Assembly: GCF_000526395.1 (NCBI RefSeq)
Contig: NZ_JAFZ01000001.1
Span: forward strand, 620,001 to 684,000
DNA length: 64,000 nt
Source of the DNA: Aminobacterium mobile DSM 12262
Lineage (GTDB): Bacteria > Synergistota > Synergistia > Synergistales > Aminobacteriaceae
Reading direction: 5' to 3'
The stretch's first letter is position 1, and each line of letters opens with the position of its first letter. The notes beneath the pieces were generated by a model, which saw nothing but the letters and a program-made list of their open reading frames with translations, was not told the DNA's origin and ran no database searches. Position numbers and translations under genes: made by a program. Shown piece after piece: positions 53,261 through 61,629 of the stretch.

Positions 53261-53336
53261 GGTCCCATCGTCCAGTGGTCTAGGACACAGCCCTTTCAAG
53301 GCTGCGACACGGGTTCAAATCCCGTTGGGACCGCCA
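53261..53336 (+). tRNA. tRNA-Glu (anticodon TTC)
   Basis: Acceptor GGTCCCA pairs with TGGGACC, the anticodon stem is CAGCC/GGCTG with loop CTTTCAA, and the T arm is CGGG/CCCG. A CCA end is encoded. Anticodon TTC reads glutamate codons. Confidence 0.97.
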
Positions 53337-53352
53337 TTTTTTAGTCCATACT

Positions 53353-53428
53353 GCCGGTGTAGCTCAGTTGGTAGAGCAGCGCACTCGTAATGCGCAGGTC
53401 GGCGGTTCGAGTCCGCCCGCCGGCTCCA
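53353..53428 (+). tRNA. tRNA-Thr (anticodon CGT)
   Basis: Acceptor GCCGGTG (5') pairs with CGCCGGC (3', one G-C to G-T type variation), the anticodon stem is GCGCA/TGCGC with loop CTCGTAA, and the T arm is GGCGG/CCGCC. A CCA end is encoded. Anticodon CGT reads ACG threonine codons. Confidence 0.96.
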
Positions 53429-53462
53429 TATCATAGAAAAATAGGCTTTGTGTCTTGTTGCT

Positions 53463-53491
53463 GGGAAAGCAAAGGGCGCAAAGCTTTTTTT
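53463..53491 (+). terminator. Possible terminator after tRNA-Thr
   Basis: GGAAAGC...GCTTTTTTT can pair 7 bp (two G-T pairs) around a 12-nt loop and runs into seven T. A larger alternative fold, GGGAAA...TTTCCC (ending 53500), overlaps it. It lies 35 bp after the last tRNA. Confidence 0.4.
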
Positions 53492-53516
53492 GTGTTTCCC
53501 CCTCCGTAGAGAAGTT

Positions 53517-53545
53517 TTGTCTTTCCATGAAAATACTGCTATATA
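53517..53545 (+). promoter_or_regulatory. Candidate promoter for the kinase-like gene
   Basis: TTGTCT (53517-53522) lies 17 bp before TATATA (53540-53545), with further TATAAT-like sequence just after. It sits in the 205-bp AT-rich stretch between tRNA-Thr and the kinase-like gene, leaving an untranslated leader of about 80 nt. Confidence 0.4.
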
Positions 53546-53633
53546 TAATATATCTAGATATTTAATTAATCATAGAAGATTTAATTATAATAAAGTTACA
53601 TTCTTCTCAAAACACAAAGGAGGCCTATGCTCA

Positions 53634-54641
53634 GTGTTGTTATCGCGTTTTTTCGATGAAATTTCTACGCATCATTCAGAGCGAGGGTATATTATAGACG
53701 CCCGAACATTCCGCCTCCCAGGCGGAGAATCTTGTGCTGAAATTTTATATAAAGCCCTGGGGTATGTTCCGGAATTTGTTGTTCGTTTACGGCAAGGATG
53801 TGGTTCCAAGCCACTTCTTATATTTGACCGGAAGACAAAAGAGAAAATGAAACTTTATTGGACTCGGACTCGGGAGGCTGCCAGAAATATAGTAGAAATA
53901 ACGTCTCTTTTGGAAGCGAAGAAAGTTCCCATCCCTAAAGTTTATAGACAGATTGGGCCATACATTCTTTCTCAATGGATAGAGGGCGTTCCGCTGCGGA
54001 AACAACTTCCTTTTAGATACGCGAAAGCTATGGCTCGTTACCAGTCTCGTTTCCATGGAGCTAGTGTAGACTCTCCAATAGATAGCTCTCTATATGTCCA
54101 GAGGATTCTTTCTTTATTCCAAAAAAAGAGGTCTGTGTGGCTTTCAGGCATGAGTAAAACAGATGTAGATATTTTATACTCTCTTTTAAGGGAAGAGGCC
54201 CCAGTGTCCCTTGCAAAGGGCATTCGTCATTCGGATATTCGCACATATAATCTAGTAAAAAGTAAAGACGGTTCCATTTACTCTATTGATAATGAAAACC
54301 TGCGAAGAGGAGTTGGGTTCGAGTACGATATTTTTAAAACTGTCTATTTTACATTCAGGAAAACCCCATGGCATATCCCGCGATATTTAATCGAGAGCAT
54401 TTATTTTATCCCTCATAACACTATTTTAGCGGGATGGAATTTCTGGAATTTGCTTGTTTATGGAGCTAGCTTCCTTTTTGAGATAGAAATAAAGGGCGGT
54501 AAAAATGCGGAGATATACAGAAAGATTTTAAAAGAAGCTGCTTCTCTGAGAGAAAAAAGTTCCTCGAAGGGGGATATATTTTTTCAAAAATCTCTTTATA
54601 ATGCTATCTTTTTTCTAGAGAGATCGGAGAACGGGGTATAA
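53634..54641 (+). CDS. APH/choline-kinase-type phosphotransferase-like protein
   Basis: A 335-aa protein with the eukaryotic-like-kinase fold signature of the aminoglycoside/choline phosphotransferase group. The catalytic loop HSDIRTYNLV (His199, Asp201, Asn206) is followed by the metal-binding IDNE (Asp219) about 13 residues on. The substrate is unknown; in this neighbourhood an envelope sugar or lipid is a possible guess. The open frame extends back to 53448 through promoter-like AT-rich sequence. The strong AAAGGAGG (53616-53623) fits best with GTG 53634. A separate 10-codon frame begins at ATG 53627, three bases after the same ribosome-binding site. Confidence 0.7.
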   Translation: MLLSRFFDEISTHHSERGYIIDARTFRLPGGESCAEILYKALGYVPEFVVRLRQGCGSKPLLIFDRKTKEKMKLYWTRTREAARNIVEITSLLEAKKVPIPKVYRQIGPYILSQWIEGVPLRKQLPFRYAKAMARYQSRFHGASVDSPIDSSLYVQRILSLFQKKRSVWLSGMSKTDVDILYSLLREEAPVSLAKGIRHSDIRTYNLVKSKDGSIYSIDNENLRRGVGFEYDIFKTVYFTFRKTPWHIPRYLIESIYFIPHNTILAGWNFWNLLVYGASFLFEIEIKGGKNAEIYRKILKEAASLREKSSSKGDIFFQKSLYNAIFFLERSENGV

Positions 54642-54676
54642 TAACTCGAAGTTGATTGTATGAAGGAGAATAAGAA

Positions 54677-55327
54677 TTGGCACTTAAACAGATTCTTTTT
54701 GTAAGACATGGACGTACCGATTGGAATAACGAACAAAGATATCAGGGGCATAGTGATGTTCCGCTTAATGAAGAGGGACTTGATCAGGCGAGGAGAGTTT
54801 CGTTGCGTCTCGCGTCCTTTCAAGCAGAGCTTATTGTTTCCAGTCCTTTGCAGCGAGCCGCTCAAACTGCCGCTATTATAGCTGAACATCAAGTTTCCAC
54901 CTCGATCCTTCTCCGGAAGGGGCTGGAGGAAATAGGTTTTGGAGAATGGGAAGGGTTGACTGTCACAGAGGTAGAGGCATGTTTCCCTGAGGAGCATCGT
55001 CGTTGGCGTCAGGATCCTTCTTCAACGGTCCCTGGAGGTGGAGAGTCTTTTAGTAGTGTTCAGCAGCGTGTGGACAATGTCCTTAAGGAGATTATGACAC
55101 GCGAGGAAGAACGAATTCTTGTTGTTGCTCATGGTGGAACTATTCGAACGGCATTAGTAAGCTTATTAGGAGTAAGTTCATCACTTGTGTGGCGAATGAG
55201 GTTAGATAATTGTTCTATTTCCTGTATTCAGGCTTATCGAGGTCTCTCTATGCTTTCATTCTTGAACGATGCTACCCATCTTTATGTCGAGAGTGAACTT
55301 GTAAGAGATCTTCCTATTTTGTTGTAG
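54677..55327 (+). CDS. Histidine phosphatase family protein (phosphoglycerate mutase-like)
   Basis: A 216-aa cofactor-independent-of-2,3-BPG-type histidine phosphatase of the GpmB/CobC branch. The catalytic RHG is at residues 10-12 (ILFVRHGRTDWN), with QGHSDVPLNEEGLDQA next, a second conserved Arg/Glu region (SSPLQRAAQTA, EIGFGEWEGLT), and the second His in VVAHGGTIRTAL. Start is TTG 54677, 8 bp after GAAGGAGAA. Substrate cannot be decided from sequence: alpha-ribazole phosphatase, a sugar phosphatase or a mutase are all possible. Confidence 0.88.
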   Translation: MALKQILFVRHGRTDWNNEQRYQGHSDVPLNEEGLDQARRVSLRLASFQAELIVSSPLQRAAQTAAIIAEHQVSTSILLRKGLEEIGFGEWEGLTVTEVEACFPEEHRRWRQDPSSTVPGGGESFSSVQQRVDNVLKEIMTREEERILVVAHGGTIRTALVSLLGVSSSLVWRMRLDNCSISCIQAYRGLSMLSFLNDATHLYVESELVRDLPILL

Positions 55328-55338
55328 GTAACTTCACT

Positions 55339-55367
55339 TAGACAAGGAAGCTATGAACTGGTAGAAT
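55339..55367 (+). promoter_or_regulatory. Promoter for the second sigma-factor gene
   Basis: TAGACA (55339-55344) and TAGAAT (55362-55367) are exactly 17 bp apart, each matching the sigma-70 consensus at five of six positions. They lie directly upstream of the sigma-factor start. Confidence 0.6.
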
Positions 55368-55409
55368 TTTCGTAATCGCTCTATGATGCGGCGAGGAGGG
55401 GGAAGACTG

Positions 55410-56000
55410 TTGGGCGAAACATTTGATGATAATCGATCTACGCGCCTTTCTCCAGAACGAGAGGCTCACCTCTGGATTCGATGTCATAAAGATGACGAAG
55501 CGAGAGAGGAACTCATTATATCTTATCGTCCGCTTGTTTTTTGGTTAGCGCAAAAGTTTCAGGTAGCCCCATCTTCTTATCCTGACCTGGTTCAGGAGGG
55601 AATGCTGGCTCTTATTAAAGCTGTGGATAATTTTGAGCCAGAGCGACAATTAAAGTTCACGACGTATGCGTTCTATCGCATTAAGGGGCAAATGGTTAAC
55701 TTTCTACAGAGGTCTGAGGCAAAAGCTCCTGTTCCTGTAGATGTGGAAGAGGAATTGGTGGCAATGGACAGCTTTTCTCCGGATCTTTATGATCTTTCCC
55801 TCACTCTTTCTCATGAGGTCAAAAAATTGCCTCAGAGAGAAGCAGAAATTGTTGCGGATATGTTTTTTAAAGGGCATGATGCAAAGGAAGTTGCTCAGGA
55901 GCATCATATCGATGTAAGCCACGTATATCGCCTGAAGCGGAATGCTCTAGCGAGGCTTCGTAGCTGGCTCTTGCCAGACCATGCCACTAAAGAGATATGA
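55410..56000 (+). CDS. Second sigma-70-family RNA polymerase sigma factor
   Basis: A 196-aa sigma factor distinct from the flagellar one. Region 2 is present (RPLVFWLAQKF, YPDLVQEGMLALIKAVDNFE, FTTYAFYRIKGQMVNFLQRS) and region 4 (LPQREAEIVADMFFKGHDAK, DVSHVYRLKRNALARLRSWL), with only a short linker between them. This is the short group-3 form. TTG 55410 is preferred because GAGGAGGGGGAAGACTG precedes it; ATG 55383 would sit almost at the transcription start. It precedes a membrane protein and bamA, so control of envelope genes is possible. No anti-sigma gene is recognised, although the next gene encodes a one-helix membrane protein. Confidence 0.88.
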   Translation: MGETFDDNRSTRLSPEREAHLWIRCHKDDEAREELIISYRPLVFWLAQKFQVAPSSYPDLVQEGMLALIKAVDNFEPERQLKFTTYAFYRIKGQMVNFLQRSEAKAPVPVDVEEELVAMDSFSPDLYDLSLTLSHEVKKLPQREAEIVADMFFKGHDAKEVAQEHHIDVSHVYRLKRNALARLRSWLLPDHATKEI

Positions 56001-56049
56001 CTGGTGATAATGAAAAGAGAAGGCTCATTATTCCGGGAGTGGTGGAAGT

Positions 56050-56679
56050 ATGGAAAAACGTATCTTAAGGGTTATGCGATGGCTGGAACGGTGTCTTTAC
56101 GCATCAAGAAGGAAGGCGTGGCACAATGCTTTATCTGAAATGGAATGTGCCAGAGCAGAACTGGAAGAAGCACGACAGGAGTTGTGGCGACTTGCTGCTT
56201 GTGAAGAAAAGGCAGTACACGGGAAAACGACTCTGGGTTTTGTCGTGAAATCCCTGGGCCTTGCCTTTCTTTTCCTTTGTGCAATCTCCGCACCTCTCTC
56301 TGTCCCCATGCAGAATGCCCACAGGGTTTTAGTAGCAGATCGTTCCCAGGAACCGGTTCTTGAATGGCTTACCATTGATGAACAGGCGTTGTTAACGGCT
56401 TTACGTCGCAATCTTAGCGAAAGCAATATAGAAGCTATGCGACAAAAAGGGGAAGAGGAGGAGGGGAAACCGTATCAGCTCCCTCGTCTGGATAGGGGGC
56501 CGACAGCAGTAGCGCTGAGAAGTGAAAAATCTACTATTGTGGAGACAGAAGGACAACGGAATATAGAAGGCAAGGAAAACGAAAAAAATATATCCCTCGA
56601 TCGGATTTTGACTCTTGTGCAAGTGGGGCAAAAAGCCCTTCGCGATCAGGGACCAGCAATCGTTGTTAATCGGCAGTAA
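56050..56679 (+). CDS. One-helix membrane protein of unknown function
   Basis: A 209-aa protein with an N-terminal coiled-coil cytoplasmic part (residues 1-55, MECARAELEEARQELWRL), one membrane helix (about 66-86) and a charged C-terminal region outside the membrane. The layout is that of a regulator or assembly scaffold. Sitting right after a sigma-factor gene it could be its membrane-bound anti-sigma factor, but no ZAS or RsgI motif is seen. GTGGTGGAAGT precedes ATG 56050. Confidence 0.65.
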   Translation: MEKRILRVMRWLERCLYASRRKAWHNALSEMECARAELEEARQELWRLAACEEKAVHGKTTLGFVVKSLGLAFLFLCAISAPLSVPMQNAHRVLVADRSQEPVLEWLTIDEQALLTALRRNLSESNIEAMRQKGEEEEGKPYQLPRLDRGPTAVALRSEKSTIVETEGQRNIEGKENEKNISLDRILTLVQVGQKALRDQGPAIVVNRQ

Positions 56680-56714
56680 TCTTTAAGCACCTTTTCCGGA
56701 AGGAGAGATCGTGT

Positions 56715-58451
56715 GTGAAGCGATCAATATGTGTTTTTTTCGTATGTGTTGCGTTAGTGGGGCTTCTCTGTAATGGGGTTGGGGCTCAAGAGGCGAACGT
56801 GGCTTCTCTTAGTGTTCGTGGCAACGAACATGTGGTAGCAGAACATATTCTTTCTGCGGTTGGCACCAAAGCAGGGGAACCTCTCAATAAAGAACAGCTT
56901 CAGAAAGACGTGGAAGCCATTTATGAATTGGGATTTTTCTCTTTTGTTGATGTAGATCTTTCGGCTGCAGAGGGAGGAGTTGCTGTTGCGTACGTAGTTA
57001 AGGAGAATCCTGTCGTCGAAAAAATAGAGCTTTCCGGAAATACTGTTTACAGCGATGAAGAGTTACTGAAACTTGTTTTTACTACACCAGGGACGGTCTT
57101 TAATAGGGTCTTTTTTAGGCATGATCTTGAGCGTATCCAAGAAAAGTATCAAAAAGATGGTTATGTCATGATGCGCATAGCAGACGTGCAGATTGAAGGC
57201 GGCATTATTAATGTCCAGATTTTAGAGCCTGTGGTGGGTGATATTATCATCCAGGGGAACACAAAGACGAAAACCTATGTCATTGAACGGCAGATTAAAG
57301 TAAAAAAAGGCGACATATTTAACGCAACTGTTTTGCGTCATTCCATTAATAAAATTCAGATGTTGGGATATTTTGAAGATGTAAGTGTAGGTTTTGAGCC
57401 AGGCGATTCTCCTATGGCTACAAATGTTATTGTAACGGTAGAGGAGAAGAAAACTGCCTCAGTGGGGCTTTCCATTAGCCACGGAACGGAGAGCGGTTGG
57501 TCTGGCGGTCTCTCGTATACGGATGTGAACTGGAAGGGAAAAGGGCATAAAGCGGAAATAGGTTTTGAAACGGGAGATAATGAGCAGTACTGGGTCTCTT
57601 ACACAGAGCCTTATATGGATGAAATCCATTATTCGTGGAAAGTCGGAGCTTACAAGAGAATGTGGGAAGATCGAGGGTACTATCGAGACAATATAGAACG
57701 GCTCGAATACGATGAAGAACGGACAGGGGCCTATATTGGCGCCGGGAAAAAGTTCTCTCATGATCCTTTCCTGAGCTGGTATCTCACCCTCGACTGGCAT
57801 GATGTGGATGTCTCCAATATTCGAGAGAAAAATTCTGCTACAGAAGCGGATAAAGAAGATTTAACGAAGGGCACGACCTTCGCAGTTCTTGGAACCTTGA
57901 CAAGAAACACTTTAGATGAATATTTGAGTTACTCGAAAGGGAATATTATAGATCTCAACGTAGAGCATGCTATGGATTTTTTCGGGGCTGACTGGACGTA
58001 TACAAAGTACTGGCTCCAGGGACGTTTTTATGCCCCATTAACAGGATTCAAAAATTTCTTCGACCTTAACATTGGAACAGAAGATAACCCTCCAATTTTT
58101 GCGGCGAGAACTCGAATAGGCTTCTCTTCAGGAACTATTCCTTCTGCTGAGCGTTACTCTGTTGGTGGTACAAATACTCTTCGCGGCTATGATGGAGGTC
58201 AGTTTGAAGGGGACGAAATGTTCCTGGCTAATTTAGAATTCCGGTTGCCCATAGAAAAAGCTTTTGGTTTTGTACTCTTTTACGATACTGGAAATGCTTG
58301 GAGAGGCCAAGATAATTTTAGCCTTTCCGATCTCCATGATTCTTGGGGAGTGGGCGTGCGGGTGAAAACCCCTCTCGGGAACCTTCGGCTTGATTACGCT
58401 CAAGGAGAAGACGAGAATAAAACCCACTTTGGTTTCGGAGAACTCTTCTAA
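56715..58451 (+). CDS. bamA: Outer membrane protein assembly factor BamA
   Basis: BamA/Omp85 (578 aa), which inserts beta-barrels into the outer membrane. A signal peptide (1-24, cut near GVGAQEA) is followed by three POTRA domains, visible as repeats beginning VASLSVRGNEHV, VEKIELSGNTVY and VGDIIIQGNTKT. The C-terminal barrel follows, with GGTNTLRGYDGGQ and the ending HFGFGELF (terminal Phe). E. coli BamA has five POTRA domains, so this is a short form. GTG 56715 follows AGGAGAGATC. Confidence 0.95.
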   Translation: MKRSICVFFVCVALVGLLCNGVGAQEANVASLSVRGNEHVVAEHILSAVGTKAGEPLNKEQLQKDVEAIYELGFFSFVDVDLSAAEGGVAVAYVVKENPVVEKIELSGNTVYSDEELLKLVFTTPGTVFNRVFFRHDLERIQEKYQKDGYVMMRIADVQIEGGIINVQILEPVVGDIIIQGNTKTKTYVIERQIKVKKGDIFNATVLRHSINKIQMLGYFEDVSVGFEPGDSPMATNVIVTVEEKKTASVGLSISHGTESGWSGGLSYTDVNWKGKGHKAEIGFETGDNEQYWVSYTEPYMDEIHYSWKVGAYKRMWEDRGYYRDNIERLEYDEERTGAYIGAGKKFSHDPFLSWYLTLDWHDVDVSNIREKNSATEADKEDLTKGTTFAVLGTLTRNTLDEYLSYSKGNIIDLNVEHAMDFFGADWTYTKYWLQGRFYAPLTGFKNFFDLNIGTEDNPPIFAARTRIGFSSGTIPSAERYSVGGTNTLRGYDGGQFEGDEMFLANLEFRLPIEKAFGFVLFYDTGNAWRGQDNFSLSDLHDSWGVGVRVKTPLGNLRLDYAQGEDENKTHFGFGELF

Positions 58452-58469
58452 GGAGTGAGACCATCTGTT

Positions 58470-59714
58470 ATGGTGAAAAGGTGCGGGGCTGTAGCCGCTG
58501 CGTTTTTGGCTGCGGCCCTTCTTTTTGTTGGCAGTCCTCTCTACGGGGCTGTTAAAATCAAAGGAATGCAGCCTTGGATGCAAGGTAGCGCAGAGAAAAG
58601 TCTCAATGCTGTGTGGCAGGAAATGGAGTCCACAGTTCCTCTTGCAGATCGCCTCTCCATGTTAACTCTCGTAGCAGAGCGCCTTTTCCTGGGATACTCC
58701 ATTAAGACCCCCCAATGGAGTGGGACTGATGTACTTTTGCCAGTTTCATCTACGAACCCTATTTTATGGCAGGTACATGTTATTCAACCTGTTTTACCTT
58801 ACCCCACAGACCAGTGGTTTTATGAAGATACGAAAGATCTACAGTCGCAGCTGTTAAAAGCTTTAGATCAAGTGCCTGTAGAAGCCTTGGGGTGGGCTGA
58901 TATGGCTTTGAAACAGGAAATAGAAGCCCTATCAGGGCCTCGTTTGCCTGGTTGGGACGTATCTTTGCAGGTCCAGATCGATAGTGAGGGTGGTGGTGCC
59001 ACTCTTAATGTGGCGTTTTTACCACAACAACCATTGGTTCTTGCTATTACACCTACTGTTCAATCATCTTCGCTTCCGGTTGCTTTTCAGTCAGATCTGA
59101 AAGATAATCTCCAGTCAGGTCTTTTCCCGGTCATTGGGCTTCCTGTTCAATGGGTGGACGTTCATAAAAAAGAAGTAGAAGAGCTGGCAAGACAATCTCT
59201 TGCAGGTCGTAATATAGTGGAAAATTCCAAAGCCCAGGTAGATGTCGCCTTTAAACCATCGCAGATAGCGAAAGCTGATGCAGTGGTAGAAAGCCCCCGT
59301 TTTACAATTCAAGCTTGGGCAGCTGCTTATGGGGGGACAGATGATAGATACCCGGAACTGGGGCTTCATGTAGGAAGAAAGGCTCTTCCTCTAAGCGGTT
59401 GGGATGTAGAGCTTTATGGGGAATGGATCCTTTCGACCAATGACTGGGGGCTTGAAAGCCGTTGGGGAGCTCGCTGGCGGTACTTCCCTCGCTTGTTGTT
59501 CGGAGTGGAATTGGCATATCCGGGAGAAGAAATATGGTGGCGTTTTTGGTTGACAGGAAAAGTAAAACAGCCGTATTTCTGGGTTCGTTTTAGCGAAAAC
59601 AGCGAAAAGAACATGGGAGTGGGGTATCGGTTGAATGAGTTTTTATCTATAGAATTGCATTATGACGAGCGCGATGATGACCAATGGAGCATTCGCGCTG
59701 TAGGAAATTTGTAA
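58470..59714 (+). CDS. Probable outer-membrane beta-barrel protein, family not recognised
   Basis: A 414-aa exported protein with a signal peptide (about 1-28) and a mixed N-terminal periplasmic region to about residue 290. It ends in short alternating strands rich in Trp, Tyr and Gly (WDVELYGEWILS, SRWGARWRYFPRLLFGVELA, WWRFWLTGKVKQPYFWVRFS, ELHYDERDD). This suggests a small barrel of perhaps eight strands. The ATG at 58470 is preferred over GTG 58455, which is too near the ribosome-binding site. It occupies the slot between bamA and lpxD where many diderms carry ompH/skp, but it is not similar to OmpH. It is a candidate for a lineage-specific envelope protein. Confidence 0.7.
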   Translation: MVKRCGAVAAAFLAAALLFVGSPLYGAVKIKGMQPWMQGSAEKSLNAVWQEMESTVPLADRLSMLTLVAERLFLGYSIKTPQWSGTDVLLPVSSTNPILWQVHVIQPVLPYPTDQWFYEDTKDLQSQLLKALDQVPVEALGWADMALKQEIEALSGPRLPGWDVSLQVQIDSEGGGATLNVAFLPQQPLVLAITPTVQSSSLPVAFQSDLKDNLQSGLFPVIGLPVQWVDVHKKEVEELARQSLAGRNIVENSKAQVDVAFKPSQIAKADAVVESPRFTIQAWAAAYGGTDDRYPELGLHVGRKALPLSGWDVELYGEWILSTNDWGLESRWGARWRYFPRLLFGVELAYPGEEIWWRFWLTGKVKQPYFWVRFSENSEKNMGVGYRLNEFLSIELHYDERDDDQWSIRAVGNL

Positions 59715-59728
59715 GGGGGACGGCGAGA

Positions 59729-60778
59729 GTGAAAAAAGTGCCTGACGTTTCCGTGACGCTCCGTCAAATCGCGGATTATATTGGCGGGACAGTGGTGGGG
59801 GATCCTGAGCATGAGGTTCATGCTGTAGTTTCTCCTGAAAAAAGTGCAAAAAATACAGTTTCTGTTATTTGGGAAGAACGAGAACTAGGGAAAATGGGGG
59901 GTGAAGGGTTTCTTGTGGGGCCTCCATCTTTTTTTAATGGCCAGAGAGAGGGAGTTCTGGTCTCAGATCCTAGAGAGGCTTTTGTCAAGCTTCTTTTTCT
60001 TTTCAAAAGTCCAAACAAGAGGGGAAAGGGTGTTCATCCCACGGCACTAGTAGCTGAAACAGCTCGCATCTCACCTTCTGCTTTCATAGGACCTTTTTGC
60101 GTGGTAGAGGATAACAGCGTTATTCACGATCACGTTGTACTTGAAGCTCATGTTTATATAGGGGCAAATTGTGAAGTGGGTGCTCACTCTGTTATAGAGC
60201 CCATGGCTGTCTTATTTTCCGATGTTTTGGTAGGGGAAAGAACTCTTATTCATAGCGGTGCTGTTATAGGTTGTGATGGGTTTGGAATTATCCCTTCTCG
60301 TTGCCCCAAGGAGCGGCCTGTCAAAATACCTCAGGTAGGTGGTGTGGTAATAGGGGACGATGTGGAGGTGGGAGCCTGTTCCACCATCGATCGTGGTACT
60401 CTCGATAATACGTATATAGGAGCTGGAGTGAAAATTGACGATCATGTTCATGTAGCGCACAATGTGCGGATAGGCGAGAATTGTATTCTTGTCGCCATGA
60501 CGGGGTTAGCGGGAAGTACTGAGCTTGGGGAAGGCGTTATAATGGCAGCCCGTAGCGGAGCTAAAGACCACGTAAAAATAGGAGATCGTGCCCAAGTTGC
60601 GGCCATGAGTGGAGCTGTTAAAGACGTAGCACCTGGAGTAGTGGTGTCAGGGTTTCCTGCGAGGGACCACAAGGAACATTTCAAAGCTCAAGCTCTTTAT
60701 CTGCGATTGCCTGAAATATTCTCCAGGTTGAGGGAGCTTGAGAAAAAAATAAAAAGTCTAGAAGAGGAGAAAGAATGA
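59729..60778 (+). CDS. lpxD: UDP-3-O-acylglucosamine N-acyltransferase LpxD
   Basis: Third committed step of lipid A synthesis (349 aa). The N-terminal uridine-binding domain (residues 1-100, VTLRQIADYIGGTVVGDPEH) leads into the left-handed beta-helix of hexapeptide repeats. The catalytic His segment is IDDHVHVAHNVRIGENC, and the terminal coil ends the protein (SRLRELEKKIKSLEEEK). GTG 59729 with GGGGGACGGCGAGA before it gives the normal N-terminus; an in-frame ATG at 59684 lies inside the upstream gene. Confidence 0.95.
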   Translation: MKKVPDVSVTLRQIADYIGGTVVGDPEHEVHAVVSPEKSAKNTVSVIWEERELGKMGGEGFLVGPPSFFNGQREGVLVSDPREAFVKLLFLFKSPNKRGKGVHPTALVAETARISPSAFIGPFCVVEDNSVIHDHVVLEAHVYIGANCEVGAHSVIEPMAVLFSDVLVGERTLIHSGAVIGCDGFGIIPSRCPKERPVKIPQVGGVVIGDDVEVGACSTIDRGTLDNTYIGAGVKIDDHVHVAHNVRIGENCILVAMTGLAGSTELGEGVIMAARSGAKDHVKIGDRAQVAAMSGAVKDVAPGVVVSGFPARDHKEHFKAQALYLRLPEIFSRLRELEKKIKSLEEEKE

Positions 60779-61611
60779 CCCCTCTTTATACGCTGGCTTC
60801 CCCAATAATTTTTAGAGGGGTGGGGCTTCACTCAGGCGCTCCATGCTCTGTGGAGTTGAAACCTTCCACAGAGGATCGGGGTATTCTGTTCAAAATCAAT
60901 GGTGAATACTTCCCCTTGAATAGTGCGGAATTCTCTGGGGATGGTCGAGGAACAGAGCTTCTTTTCCCTGGTGGCAGAAGAGTAAGGACAGTGGAGCACC
61001 TTTTAGCAGCTTTAGGGGCTATGGAAATTGGTCAGGTTGTGGTTGCTGTAATTGGTCCGGAAATTCCTATACTAGATGGGGGTTCTTTTTCTTTTGCGAA
61101 GGGAATACAGGAAGCAGGACGAGCGACAACAGGAGTTTTGAGCGAACCTTTAAAACTGCTCGTTCCTTTAGTGGAGAAAGACGAGACAGGGAATCGGATC
61201 CTCATGGCTTTCCCAGAGGATTGCCTCTCTATAACGTATATTATCGAATATTCGAATCCGGTAATCGGTACGGAGATATTTGACTTTCGAGTAACACCGG
61301 AAGGTTTTTTAACCCAAATAGCTCCTACGCGTACCTTTGCTCTAGATGAAGAAATGGATGACCTGATAGGTCGGGGTCTTGCAAAAGGCGGAACTCTTAG
61401 CAATGCTATTCTAGTAACAGGAAAAAAAGCAGAAACTGAGGGAGGTCTTCGTTTTCCTAACGAATTTGTTCGTCACAAAGTCCTCGATATAATTGGAGAC
61501 CTTACGTTGCTTGGGCGCCCTCTCCATGCTCATATTGTGGCTATTAGGACAGGGCATGAAATGCATCTTCGGCTGGTTCGCCGGCTCAGAGCGTTGGAGA
61601 GCCGCTGCTAG
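60775..61611 (+). CDS. lpxC: UDP-3-O-acyl-N-acetylglucosamine deacetylase LpxC
   Basis: Zinc deacetylase of the committed lipid A step (278 aa). Zinc ligand His75 lies in TVEHLLAALG. The second Zn/His region is RHKVLDIIGDLTLLG, and the catalytic His is in TGHEMHLRLV. It overlaps lpxD by ATGA. This family has no cyclase domain fused, unlike some fused LpxC-FabZ proteins. Confidence 0.96.
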   Translation: MTPLYTLASPIIFRGVGLHSGAPCSVELKPSTEDRGILFKINGEYFPLNSAEFSGDGRGTELLFPGGRRVRTVEHLLAALGAMEIGQVVVAVIGPEIPILDGGSFSFAKGIQEAGRATTGVLSEPLKLLVPLVEKDETGNRILMAFPEDCLSITYIIEYSNPVIGTEIFDFRVTPEGFLTQIAPTRTFALDEEMDDLIGRGLAKGGTLSNAILVTGKKAETEGGLRFPNEFVRHKVLDIIGDLTLLGRPLHAHIVAIRTGHEMHLRLVRRLRALESRC

Positions 61612-61629
61612 TGAAAGGAGAACGTAAAA

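Noticed and set aside
53627-53659. 10-codon ORF as a gene
   Set aside because: No evidence of a separate product; considered only as a possible upstream frame that competes with the kinase-like start.
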